From assembly GCF_000186345.1 (NCBI RefSeq), contig NC_014962.1, positions 1,984,001-2,048,000 on the forward strand: 64,000 bases of DNA, written 5' to 3'. The DNA is from Isosphaera pallida ATCC 43644 (GTDB lineage Bacteria; Planctomycetota; Planctomycetia; Isosphaerales; Isosphaeraceae). The notes beneath the pieces were generated by a model. It worked only from the letters and a program-made list of their open reading frames with translations. It was not told where the DNA came from and made no database searches. Positions 1 through 8,715 of the stretch are shown piece after piece. A program made the translations under genes and the position numbers. Every line of letters starts with the position of its first letter. Position 1 is the stretch's first letter.

Positions 1-232
1 CCCGATCCCGTTCCCGCCGGTCTCGCGCCCCGCATCGCCTCGGATGGCTCGGTCGGACGTTGAACGTGTTCGGGTCCATTGATCGGCCTTGATCGACGCG
101 ATGGACAATCCGAAGGCGTCCGCGTCCCAATCTCGGGCGGCGCATGTGTGTCTGGTCCGGTCCCTCGGGTCGTGTCCCGTCGCTCGACGGACGCACCGTC
201 GCGCGACGTTCCCCGGGAGAGGATGGAAAGAC

Positions 233-1528
233 ATGAATGCGTCGTCGGATTCGGGAGATTCGGGTTCGTTGGTGGCAGGACTGAGGTGCCGCTTGTGCGG
301 CACTCTGTATCCAGCCCGCCCCATCAACTTCTGCCCCGAGGACTTCGGCCCGCTGGAGGTCGATTACCATCACGACGCGGTGGCTCGCACCTTCAACCGC
401 GCGGCGATTGCTTCCCGTCCCCGCACCATGTGGCGCTATCGGGAACTCCTCCCGTTGGACGGCCCGCCGACCGTGGGCACCCAGGTTGGTTGCACCCCTC
501 TGGTTCGAGCCGACCGTCTGGCCAAGGTCCTGGGGGTCTCTGAGCTTTACATCAAAAACGACGCGGTCAACCATCCCACCCTCTCTTTCAAAGATCGAGT
601 GGTCGCCGTGGCGCTCTCCAAGGCGGTCGAGTTCGGCTTCAAGACCGTCGGCTGCGCCTCGACCGGCAACCTCGCCGGCTCAGTGGCGGCCAACGCCGCG
701 GCTGCTGGGTTGGAAGCATATGTGTTGATCCCCGACAACCTGGAAGCCGGAAAAATCCTCGGGGCCACCGTCTACGGTGCCAAGGTGATCGCCGTTTCGG
801 GGAACTATGACCAGGTCAACCGTCTTTGTTCCCAGATCGCCTTCAAATACGGCTGGGGCCTGGTGAATGTCAACCTGCGTCCCTTCTACGCCGAAGGCTC
901 CAAGACGATGGGCTTCGAGATCGCCGAAGACCTGGGTTGGTGTGCGCCGGATCATGTGGTCGCGCCCATGGCCGGTGGCAGCCTCATCGGCAAGATTTAC
1001 AAGGCGTTCAAGGAACTGGAAAAGCATGGGCTAATTGGACCGGTCAGCACGCGGATGTATGGCGCTCAGGCGTCGGGCTGCAACCCAATCGCCGCGTTGG
1101 TGAAGTCGGGCGGCAAGCGGATTAAACCGGTTCGCCACCCCAACACCATCGCCAAGAGCCTTGCGATTGGCGACCCCGCCGACGGCGACTTCGCCGCGTC
1201 GCTGATTCACGCCACTGGGGGCTGGAGCGAGGATGTCAGCGACGAGGAAATTGTCGCCGGGATGCGGCTGCTGGCCCAAACCGAAGGGATCTTCGCCGAA
1301 ACCGCCGGCGGCGTTACCGTCGCGGCCGCACGGCGTCTGATCCAAGACGGCAAGATCGACCGCGACGGCTCGACCGTGCTTTGCATCACCGGCAACGGTC
1401 TCAAAACCCAAGAAGCGCTGATCGATCACGTGGCCCGTCCCCAGGTCATCCCGCCCAACCTCGCCGCCTTCGAGGAACTGGTTGGTCTGGCACCCGTTGA
1501 TTCGGCCGGCTTGGTCGCTGCCTCTTAA
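233..1528 (+). CDS. thrC: Threonine synthase-type PLP enzyme
   Basis: This is a fold-type II PLP enzyme of the threonine synthase family, which converts O-phosphohomoserine to threonine. The N-terminus has a small zinc-ribbon-like element (CRLCG at about residues 18-22 and a further Cys near 34), as in archaeal and plant-type ThrC. The PLP lysine is K120 in the SFKDR motif, followed by the glycine-rich phosphate loop CASTGNLAGS. At 431 residues it has the usual length. I chose ATG 233 because GGAGAGGATGGAAAG precedes it; the frame is open further upstream to 89 but without family-like sequence. It is the first gene of a rightward set with a CysO-like carrier, a MoeB-like enzyme and a cysteine desulfurase, so a role as a sulfhydrylase using a protein thiocarboxylate is an alternative. 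Plain threonine synthase remains the default. Confidence 0.85.
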   Translation: MNASSDSGDSGSLVAGLRCRLCGTLYPARPINFCPEDFGPLEVDYHHDAVARTFNRAAIASRPRTMWRYRELLPLDGPPTVGTQVGCTPLVRADRLAKVLGVSELYIKNDAVNHPTLSFKDRVVAVALSKAVEFGFKTVGCASTGNLAGSVAANAAAAGLEAYVLIPDNLEAGKILGATVYGAKVIAVSGNYDQVNRLCSQIAFKYGWGLVNVNLRPFYAEGSKTMGFEIAEDLGWCAPDHVVAPMAGGSLIGKIYKAFKELEKHGLIGPVSTRMYGAQASGCNPIAALVKSGGKRIKPVRHPNTIAKSLAIGDPADGDFAASLIHATGGWSEDVSDEEIVAGMRLLAQTEGIFAETAGGVTVAAARRLIQDGKIDRDGSTVLCITGNGLKTQEALIDHVARPQVIPPNLAAFEELVGLAPVDSAGLVAAS

Positions 1529-1699
1529 CTCCTGAGTTCCTTTCCCAGTCGGCCCCCGATTTGACACCCTGAGCTCGATCCCAACCTCCCTCAACCGCCG
1601 CGCTGGGTCGCCCCATTCGATTTCTGATTTGGACGGCAGCGCGGCATCGAGCGCCCCATTTCTGGCTTTTCCCCCATCAAAACCTTGAGAGTTCCCAAT

Positions 1700-1972
1700 A
1701 TGGCAACTGTTCGGATTCCCCCAATGCTGCGAGCCCAGACCGGCGGCAAGGATACCCTGGAGGTCCCTGGCGGCACCGTCGCCGAGGTCCTCGCACGGGT
1801 CGCGGCCGATCATCCCGACTTGGGCGAACGAATGTACAAAAATGGAGAACTTCAACGTTTTTTGAACATTTACCTCAACGACGAGGATGTTCGTTACCTC
1901 GACCATGAGCTCAACGAGCCGGTCAAGGAGACCGACGAAATCGCCATCATTCCCAACGTGGCTGGCGGTTGA
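1700..1972 (+). CDS. CysO/MoaD/ThiS-like sulfur carrier protein
   Basis: A 90-residue ubiquitin-fold sulfur carrier. It ends in AGG, the di-glycine tail that is adenylated and then thiocarboxylated. The segment LQRFLNIYLNDEDVRY and the ending IIPNVAGG closely recall the mycobacterial CysO carrier, which delivers sulfur for cysteine synthesis, more than MoaD (molybdopterin) or ThiS (thiamine). ATG 1700 was chosen because it gives a family-like N-terminus; a TTG five codons upstream is the only other option. It lies 171 nt after the threonine synthase gene and 130 nt before the E1-like gene that presumably activates it. The CysO resemblance is from memory and needs an alignment. Confidence 0.85.
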   Translation: MATVRIPPMLRAQTGGKDTLEVPGGTVAEVLARVAADHPDLGERMYKNGELQRFLNIYLNDEDVRYLDHELNEPVKETDEIAIIPNVAGG

Positions 1973-2102
1973 TTTCAACCGCGTCCGCTCGTCGCCTTCG
2001 TCGGCGTCGGCGTTGGGCGGTTGACCTTCTGCGTTGTCCCACCATCCCGCCTCGCCCCTCCAAGCCGGTCGCGGCCGGCTTTTCCAGATTCAAACAGGTT
2101 CC

Positions 2103-3191
2103 ATGATGTCAAGCATGTCCGAAGTCACCAACAACGGTCGTCCACACGAAGCCGAGGCGGTCGATCCGTTGGAACGTTACAGCCGTCAGACTCGCTTTCA
2201 CGCTCTGGGCATGGCAGGACAGCGCAAACTCATGCGCAGCCGCGTGACCATCTGTGGCTGTGGAGCGCTGGGAACGGTGCTCGCCAACCACCTGGCCCGA
2301 GCGGGGGTGGGGTTTCTGAGGATTGTGGACCGCGATTTCATCGAAACCCACAACCTTCAACGTCAGATTCTCTTCGACGAGGCCGACGTTGCCTCCAACC
2401 TTCCCAAGGCCGAGGCGGCCGCCCGCAAGGTTCGGGCTATCAACTCGACGATCGAGGTCGAGCCGATTGTCACCGACATTGACCACACTAACATCCTCGA
2501 CCTGACCGCCGACGTTGATTTGATTCTGGATGGGACCGACAATTTCGAGACCCGTTATCTCATTAACGACGCGGCGGTGAAACTCGGCAAACCGTGGATC
2601 TACGGCGGCGTGATCGGCTCTGAAGGTCAAACGATGACCATCCTTCCGGGTGAGACCCCTTGCCTGCGCTGCGTGGTGGAAACCGCCCCACCGCCGGGCA
2701 TGGCCCCGACCTGCGAAACTGCCGGCGTGCTTGGTCCAGCGGTTTCGGTGGTTGCCTCGTTCGAGGCAATTGAGGCGATCAAACTCCTCGCCGGTCAGTT
2801 CGAGGCGTTGAATCGCAACCTGATCCTAATCGACGTGTGGGATTGGACCTGGCGCGCCCTCAAGATCGCCAAGCTGCGTGAGAAAGTGAACTGCCCCTGC
2901 TGCAAGGGACGCCAGTTCGATTGGCTCGACGGCAAGGAAGGTTCGCATACCACCACGCTTTGCGGGCGCAACGCGGTTCAGGTGGCGCATCGCCGTCCCG
3001 AACCGATCGACTTCGCCGAATTGTCCCGTAACCTGGGACCGGCCGCCCAAGCGCGCTTCAACAATTTCATGCTGCGGTTCCAAGCCGACGGCCACGAGTT
3101 TACCGTTTTCCCCGACGGCCGGGCAATCATTAAGGGCACCAACGACATCGCCAAAGCCAAAACCTTATACGCCCAATACCTCGGCAACTGA
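2103..3191 (+). CDS. moeB: MoeB/ThiF/HesA-family E1-like adenylyltransferase
   Basis: This enzyme adenylates the C-terminal glycine of a sulfur carrier and passes on sulfur. The Rossmann ATP-binding loop GCGALGTVLANHLARAG is near residue 55, followed by the DRDFIETHNLQRQ segment typical of E1 enzymes. Two Cys pairs (CLRC and CPCC) should bind structural zinc, and C204 in PTCETAGVLGP is at the catalytic position. It lacks the C-terminal rhodanese domain of MoeZ; the C-terminal roughly 90 residues are a short extra module. Start choice is uncertain: ATG codons occur at 2103, 2106 and 2115 and no strong ribosome site separates them. The partner is almost certainly the carrier at 1700-1972, and the sulfur donor may be the desulfurase that follows 49 nt later. 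Confidence 0.88.
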   Translation: MMSSMSEVTNNGRPHEAEAVDPLERYSRQTRFHALGMAGQRKLMRSRVTICGCGALGTVLANHLARAGVGFLRIVDRDFIETHNLQRQILFDEADVASNLPKAEAAARKVRAINSTIEVEPIVTDIDHTNILDLTADVDLILDGTDNFETRYLINDAAVKLGKPWIYGGVIGSEGQTMTILPGETPCLRCVVETAPPPGMAPTCETAGVLGPAVSVVASFEAIEAIKLLAGQFEALNRNLILIDVWDWTWRALKIAKLREKVNCPCCKGRQFDWLDGKEGSHTTTLCGRNAVQVAHRRPEPIDFAELSRNLGPAAQARFNNFMLRFQADGHEFTVFPDGRAIIKGTNDIAKAKTLYAQYLGN

Positions 3192-3240
3192 TCGGAACGA
3201 CCTGTCCTTGCTTCCTCATTCCTTCTTGCTCCACGCGCTC

Positions 3241-4398
3241 ATGATCTATCTCGACAACGCTGCAACCAGTTTCCCCAAGCCCGAGCCAGTCTATCAAGCG
3301 CTCGATCGGTTCGCCCGCACCGCGTTGGCCAACCCGGGACGAGCTGGGCACCGTATGGCCGTCCAAGCTGAGGGGACGTTGGACCAAGGCCGCCATCTCC
3401 TCAATCAGTTCTTTCGCGGCGAGGCCCCCCAGCGCTGGATTTTCACCCTCAACGGCACCGACGCCCTGAATCTGGCGATCAAAGGCCTCGTCCAACCAGG
3501 CGATCATGTCGTGACATCCGACCTGGAACACAACTCGGTCAGTCGTCCCCTGCGCGCTCTGGAACGGGCCGGGGTCATTACGCTGACCCGTCTCGAGTCG
3601 GAGGCGGGCTACCTTGACCCGGCCGCGGTGGCCAAAGCGCTTCGGCCCGAGACTCGTCTGGTGGTCTTGACCCACGCGGCCAACGTATTGGGCACCGTCC
3701 AGCCAATCGAGGCGATCGCCCGGATCGTCCGTCAGGCCGATTCGCTATTGTTAGTGGACGCCGCCCAAACCGCTGGGGTGGTGCCAATCGACTTGAAAAC
3801 CACGCCGATCGACCTATTGGCCTTCCCCGGCCACAAAGCACTCTACGCTCCTACAGGTGTCGGCGCACTCTACGTCGGCCCCCGCGCCCGTCCCCGCCCT
3901 TGGCGCGAAGGAGGGACGGGAGGCGATTCCTCTTCGGAGGTCCAACCCGAGGAATATCCCTATTTCCTGGAGGGCGGCACCCCCAACGTGCTGGGAGTCG
4001 CCGGATTGATCGCGGGAATCGACTGGGTCAACGAGCAAGGTCAAGAGACCCTGCGACGCCACGAGATCGCTCTTCTGACCCGGGTAGTCGATTGGGTCGA
4101 GGCCGAGGGAGCAGCCATCGGCTGGAGGATCGCCGGCCGTTGGGACCCGGAAACCCACGTTGCGCCGCTGTCCCTGGTGCCTCCCGAAGGGCTGTCGCCC
4201 TCCGACTTAGGCGGAATACTCGACAGCAGTTTCGATATTGCGGTGCGTCCCGGTTTGCATTGTGCGCCTTACATCCATCGACGTTTGGGAACCTTCCCGG
4301 ACGGCACCATCCGCCTGTCCCCCGGACCATTCAACACCCCCGACCACATCGACGCCTTGCTCAAAGCCCTCACTGAGATCACCGCCGGCGTGGTTTGA
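3241..4398 (+). CDS. Cysteine desulfurase / class V aminotransferase
   Basis: A PLP-dependent class V aminotransferase of the SufS/NifS type, which takes sulfur from cysteine as a persulfide. It begins with the typical YLDNAATSFPKP. PLP-binding K199 lies in FPGHKALYAPTG, and the persulfide cysteine C341 in RPGLHCAPY is present, so the desulfurase is expected to be active. Length is 385 residues, usual for the family. ATG 3241 was chosen over a TTG eleven codons upstream. It is the last gene of the sulfur-carrier cassette and is the likely sulfur source for the E1-like enzyme, which has no rhodanese domain of its own. Confidence 0.87.
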   Translation: MIYLDNAATSFPKPEPVYQALDRFARTALANPGRAGHRMAVQAEGTLDQGRHLLNQFFRGEAPQRWIFTLNGTDALNLAIKGLVQPGDHVVTSDLEHNSVSRPLRALERAGVITLTRLESEAGYLDPAAVAKALRPETRLVVLTHAANVLGTVQPIEAIARIVRQADSLLLVDAAQTAGVVPIDLKTTPIDLLAFPGHKALYAPTGVGALYVGPRARPRPWREGGTGGDSSSEVQPEEYPYFLEGGTPNVLGVAGLIAGIDWVNEQGQETLRRHEIALLTRVVDWVEAEGAAIGWRIAGRWDPETHVAPLSLVPPEGLSPSDLGGILDSSFDIAVRPGLHCAPYIHRRLGTFPDGTIRLSPGPFNTPDHIDALLKALTEITAGVV

Positions 4399-4605
4399 GC
4401 AGGCGTTCGAGGCGAAATCCAACCCCGAACGTCATCGGCCGCCTCGACACGTAACAACAACCCCGACCATCCTCCACGTCGCTTGATGAATGCGCGAAGA
4501 GGCGCAGGGGTAAGTGGAGTTCGCGTTGGGGGCTTGGTCGCACGACCGCGTGGAGATCGATGCGTCCAGCCCCCACCGTTTGGAGCCAGGTTTCATTTCG
4601 TCAAT

Positions 4606-5721
4606 TCAGTCCCGCCTCTCCATGCCAACTTCGATCGAACCGTTGATTGTCCGCATGACCAACGAAGCTTGGGGATGCTCGCCCAAGGTCTTGATCAGGG
4701 ACGTGACATGCTTCGGCCGATCCCGATCGTGGTCGGGGTCCCGACCTGGTCCGCGATGGGGGCGCTTAGGAACCAAATCGGTCTTGATCGAACCGTTGAT
4801 CGTAGAGGCGTCAAGCTCGATCGACTGGTTTGGAGATAGCTTCACTTTGATCGAGCCATTACGATTCTCGAGCTTGGATTCGCCGGGCGCGAAGTCGCCG
4901 CGAAACTCGATTCGGCCGTTGTCGGTCGAGGCTTGGACCACCGCATCCCGCGCCTCAACCATGACCGAGCCGTTTCGAGAAGCCAGGAGATATTGCCCTC
5001 GGCCACCGCGAATGTTAATCGAACCGTTGTTGGTGTGGACCGCGACTTGTCCATTCCAATCCCGCACGTCCACCGATCCGTTTTGAGCCTTGAGATCGAT
5101 GGCCATGTCGGCGGGCGCTTCAACGCGCACCTCGGCCAGGGCGGAAAAGCCGGGTTGAACGTCAGGCGCGCTGACTTTGAGCGTGAGACGCTCCACTCCT
5201 TCGGCCTCCTCGCGTTGAGTTTCCACCACGATTCCCTCGGCGATCGCTCGGGCGGCCTGCTGCGTGGGAGCTTCACCAATGCGCACCACCTCGCAACGCA
5301 CCATATCGCTGGCTCCCCGGCGCACTTGGATGGGGCCATTGAACGATTCGACCCGAAGCGACGCTCCGGTGGTCAGCTCGAACTCTTTGACAACGGGCGA
5401 CTCCACGCGGGAACGCTCGAGATCGAGCAAACCCACTTCGTTGAGCGCCACTCCACCCACGACCACCCCGAGGAAGACCAAGGTGGTGACGGGCCAGCCG
5501 CCCGCCGCTTTGGCCTTGGCGTCGCCGCGCGTTTCGGCGTTGGGCGGCTCAGTGGTCTTGGCCTTATTGGAGGTGGAAACAGCGGAACTCGGCTCGTCAT
5601 CCAGAAAACGGATACCGGGTTCACCCAAGCGCTCGGAACTGACCCGCCCTCGTTCGTCGATCACCACAATGAGGGGATCTTGCTGGTGACCCCGCTTGCA
5701 TGGCTTGCCGAATCTGAACAT
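4606..5721 (-). CDS. Membrane-anchored DUF4097-type repeat protein
   Basis: A 371-residue protein with a low-complexity N-terminal region, one transmembrane segment at about residues 75-95 (WPVTTLVFLGVVVGG) and an extracytoplasmic repeat region. The repeats have the core NGS followed by alternating hydrophobic residues (for example NNGSINIRG, RNGSVMVEA, INGSIKTDL, INGSIEVGM), spaced about 18-25 residues apart, the hallmark of DUF4097 and a probable parallel beta-helix. The start at 5721 is decided by a strong ribosome site, GGGGAGGATC, ending a few bases upstream; the frame stays open further out without support. Function is unknown for the family. It converges with the desulfurase gene and diverges from the M1 peptidase. 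Confidence 0.8.
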   Translation of the reverse strand: MFRFGKPCKRGHQQDPLIVVIDERGRVSSERLGEPGIRFLDDEPSSAVSTSNKAKTTEPPNAETRGDAKAKAAGGWPVTTLVFLGVVVGGVALNEVGLLDLERSRVESPVVKEFELTTGASLRVESFNGPIQVRRGASDMVRCEVVRIGEAPTQQAARAIAEGIVVETQREEAEGVERLTLKVSAPDVQPGFSALAEVRVEAPADMAIDLKAQNGSVDVRDWNGQVAVHTNNGSINIRGGRGQYLLASRNGSVMVEARDAVVQASTDNGRIEFRGDFAPGESKLENRNGSIKVKLSPNQSIELDASTINGSIKTDLVPKRPHRGPGRDPDHDRDRPKHVTSLIKTLGEHPQASLVMRTINGSIEVGMERRD

Positions 5722-6085
5722 CGGTTGATCCTCCCCAACTCCGCGACTGATCGACGACCTGCCGCGCGTGTTGGTTGTTGAATGAAACAAGACGAATGGT
5801 GGGGTGGACTTGGAAGAGCGTCCCAAGCTCAACTCCGTAAGGATCCTACGGCACGGGACGATACCAGGTCGCGGTGCCGAGTCGCGGCTCCCTCTTCTAG
5901 AGGATTCGCCACGGACGAACCAATCTTGCCTCCAAGAGGAGGAATCGCCGCCCCTCAAACCCGTGGGTGACGACCGATCAGGGCTGGACGCTTGCCGATG
6001 GTCCCTGGGGTCGAGACAATGCGTCGCGGATGAACCGACCCGTTTCCCCCTCCCCCTCTCTACTCACCCGTCAGCGAGTCCTCTC
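5722..6085. other. Divergent intergenic region
   Basis: No gene is supported here. The region separates the leftward DUF4097 gene from the rightward M1 peptidase gene and must carry both promoters, but I could not pick out a convincing -35/-10 pair for either. Both flanking reading frames remain open into it. Confidence 0.5.
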
Positions 6086-8713
6086 ATGCGTTCCCCGGCC
6101 AAACACGATTTCACTCGGTGGGGCGTCGCCCTCAAACCACGCCTCCTCCTGGCAATGGCGTTTGCGACGCTCGGGGCCCTGTCGTCCGCCTTGGCTCAGG
6201 AGGCCGTCGTCGCGCCACCGGGGTCCGATTGGCCCTACGACGTGCGGCATCTCGTGATCAACCTGACGGTCGATCTGGAGGATAAGAAGGTCGAAGGGTC
6301 GATCACGCATGTGTTGACACCAACCCGTCCTGGTCAAGAAACGCTCGAACTGGATTGCGGCGCGGCGGTGACGGTCAACGGTGTGGTAGAGACGACCCGT
6401 CCTGACCAACCCGCGTTGAAGTTCCAACACGATCAGAACGCGCAACGGTTGCGGATCGACCTGGGTCGTGTGGTCGAGCCGGGCGACTCACTGGCGGTTC
6501 GGATCGACTACGTCGCCCGTCCCAACCGCAAAGGCTTGTTTTTCATCGAACCGACTGCCAAAAACCCTGATCTGCCTCGGATGGTCTGGTCCCAAGGTCA
6601 GCCGCAGGACAACCGCCAATGGCTGCCCAGTCACGACTTTCCCAACGACCTGGCCACGACCGAGATGATCGTCACTGTCAAACAACCCAACTTCGTGCTG
6701 TCCAACGGCATCCTGACCCGAACCGTCGCCAACCCCGACGGCACCACCACCTATCATTGGCTAATGCGTCAACCCCACGTCGGCTACCTGATCACCCTGG
6801 TGGTCGGCGAGTTCAACGTCTTCGCCGACCGTCACGGCAATCTCCCGGTGGATTATTACGTTCTCAAAACGGTGGACGAGGCGACCACGCGGGCAGTTTT
6901 GGGCCGTACCCCAGCAATGATCGCTTATTTCGAGCGGATGCTGGGCGTAACGTTCCCTTACGACAAGTACGCTCAGGTCTGCCTCCCCGAATTCACCATG
7001 CTAGGCATGGAGAACGCCTCGGCCACCTCGCTGGCGGACTCGATTTTAGTCGATCCGATCGCCCGCTTGGAAAAGGACTCCGACGACCTGATTGCTCACG
7101 AATTAGCGCATCAATGGTTCGGCGATTTGCTCACCTGCGCCGATTGGACGCATCTTTGGCTCAACGAAGGCTTCGCCACCTACGCCGAGGCGCTTTGGGC
7201 CGAGGAGGTCAGCGGCGACGACGGCCTGCGGCTCACGATGGAGGAGAAACTGACCGAGTATGCCCTGATCGAGCGGTTCAACTCCCGTCCCCAACTGGCC
7301 CAGCAATACAACGACCCAATGGAGGTCTTCGACCATGTTGCCTACAACAAAGGCGGGTTGACCCTGCATATGATGCGCGGATTGATCGGCGACGCCGCCT
7401 GGTGGCAAGCGGTCCGCAACCATGTGCGACGCCACCAATTTCGGAATGTCGTCACCGCGGACCTTCAAGCCGCCTTCGAAGAGGCCAGCGACCAAAAGCT
7501 CGACTGGTTCTTCGAGCAATGGACCCTCAAACGCGGCCACCCCACCCTGCGAACCTCCTACGACTACGACCCCGAACGGGGCGTCGTTCGGCTCCGTGTC
7601 CAGCAAACGCAACGGATCTCCGACGAGGTGCCAGTCTTTCGCATCCCCACCACGGTCGCAATTTCCTACGGGTTGGATCGGGTCGAAACCCTCCCCATCG
7701 TCATCGACCAGGCCGACCAGGAATTCGTCCTAACGGCCCGCTCCGAACCGCTCAACGTCGAGATCGACCCGCTGGACTGGGTCCTCAAGCAAAACAATGA
7801 ATCCAAGCCCGACGCAGCCTGGTTGTTCCAACTGCGACACGCCCGCAGCGTGACCGCCCGTCTCAGAGCAGCCGCTAAGGTGGCCCGCATGAGCGACGAG
7901 CCGGCCCAAACCGCCCTGGCCACGGCCTTGGCCCGCGAATCCCATCCCAACGCACGCGCCAAAATCGTCTCGCTGCTGAACGTCCGCCTTCCCGCCCACC
8001 GTGCGGCTCTGATTCAAGCCGCGAACGACCCCAACGCCATCGTGCGCCGCGAGGCCCTGACTGAACTGACCCGCGCCCCCCTCGACCCCGTGACCGAAGC
8101 CCTTTGCCGAGCCGCCTGGTCCAACCCCCATGAGGCATATGGGGTCCGCAAAACCGCCCTTCGAGCGCTGGCCCGCGCGAATGTCAACGACCTGAAAATG
8201 CTCCTTAACCAAGGATTGAAGACACCCTCGCAAAATGATACGATCGCGATCGAATCGTTCAATCTATTGCTGCGTCAACTCGACGACCCGGGCAGGCTCG
8301 CTTTGATCCGCTCGATTGCCAAAGCGGAGTCGGGATGCACGCGCGAATTGAAGCAGGCCGCTATCAACGCCTTTATGGGGATCGCCCGCAACCAACCTCA
8401 ACAAGTTGACGAGCTGACCGCCTGGCTGGCCGATCCCGACCCGGCCGTGAGGTTGTCGGTTCTCAACGCTTTGGCAGAGCTCAAAGTCAAGTCGGCCCTG
8501 CCCGCGCTGCGCCAACGCCGCGAGGTCGAACCGTGGGAGGAGCTGCGCGATCGAATCGACTTTGTTGAACGGGTTCTACAGGGCAAAGCCGAGGCGCAAG
8601 CCAACGAGAATGAGGATCAGAATCACAACGACGAGGATGACGACGACCCGGCGGAACGAGCAGACAACACTTCCCCTCTTCTTCTCTTTGAAACCGACAC
8701 CGGAGCGCGTTGA
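6086..8713 (+). CDS. Secreted M1-family aminopeptidase with HEAT repeats
   Basis: A zinc aminopeptidase of the M1 family. A signal peptide (LLLAMAFATLGALSSALA) ends near residue 38. The substrate-binding GMEN motif sits about 35 residues before the zinc site HELAH (residues 338-342), and the third ligand is the Glu in LWLNEGFATYAE. After the catalytic domain, residues from about 580 to 850 form HEAT-like helical repeats (for example DPNAIVRREALTEL and DPDPAVRLSVLNALAEL). The C-terminus is acidic and Asn/Asp-rich. Start ATG 6086 was chosen because it directly precedes the signal peptide; the frame is open to 5804. It overlaps the next gene's possible TTG start and is probably co-transcribed with it. 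Confidence 0.9.
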   Translation: MRSPAKHDFTRWGVALKPRLLLAMAFATLGALSSALAQEAVVAPPGSDWPYDVRHLVINLTVDLEDKKVEGSITHVLTPTRPGQETLELDCGAAVTVNGVVETTRPDQPALKFQHDQNAQRLRIDLGRVVEPGDSLAVRIDYVARPNRKGLFFIEPTAKNPDLPRMVWSQGQPQDNRQWLPSHDFPNDLATTEMIVTVKQPNFVLSNGILTRTVANPDGTTTYHWLMRQPHVGYLITLVVGEFNVFADRHGNLPVDYYVLKTVDEATTRAVLGRTPAMIAYFERMLGVTFPYDKYAQVCLPEFTMLGMENASATSLADSILVDPIARLEKDSDDLIAHELAHQWFGDLLTCADWTHLWLNEGFATYAEALWAEEVSGDDGLRLTMEEKLTEYALIERFNSRPQLAQQYNDPMEVFDHVAYNKGGLTLHMMRGLIGDAAWWQAVRNHVRRHQFRNVVTADLQAAFEEASDQKLDWFFEQWTLKRGHPTLRTSYDYDPERGVVRLRVQQTQRISDEVPVFRIPTTVAISYGLDRVETLPIVIDQADQEFVLTARSEPLNVEIDPLDWVLKQNNESKPDAAWLFQLRHARSVTARLRAAAKVARMSDEPAQTALATALARESHPNARAKIVSLLNVRLPAHRAALIQAANDPNAIVRREALTELTRAPLDPVTEALCRAAWSNPHEAYGVRKTALRALARANVNDLKMLLNQGLKTPSQNDTIAIESFNLLLRQLDDPGRLALIRSIAKAESGCTRELKQAAINAFMGIARNQPQQVDELTAWLADPDPAVRLSVLNALAELKVKSALPALRQRREVEPWEELRDRIDFVERVLQGKAEAQANENEDQNHNDEDDDDPAERADNTSPLLLFETDTGAR

Positions 8714-8715
8714 CC

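Noticed and set aside
1031-1978. Leftward 315-codon frame across thrC and the carrier gene
   Set aside because: It runs antisense through two clearly coding genes and has shadow-like composition.
6619-7800. Rightward 393-codon frame inside the M1 peptidase gene
   Set aside because: It is an Arg/Pro-rich shadow frame fully overlapping a gene with intact catalytic motifs.
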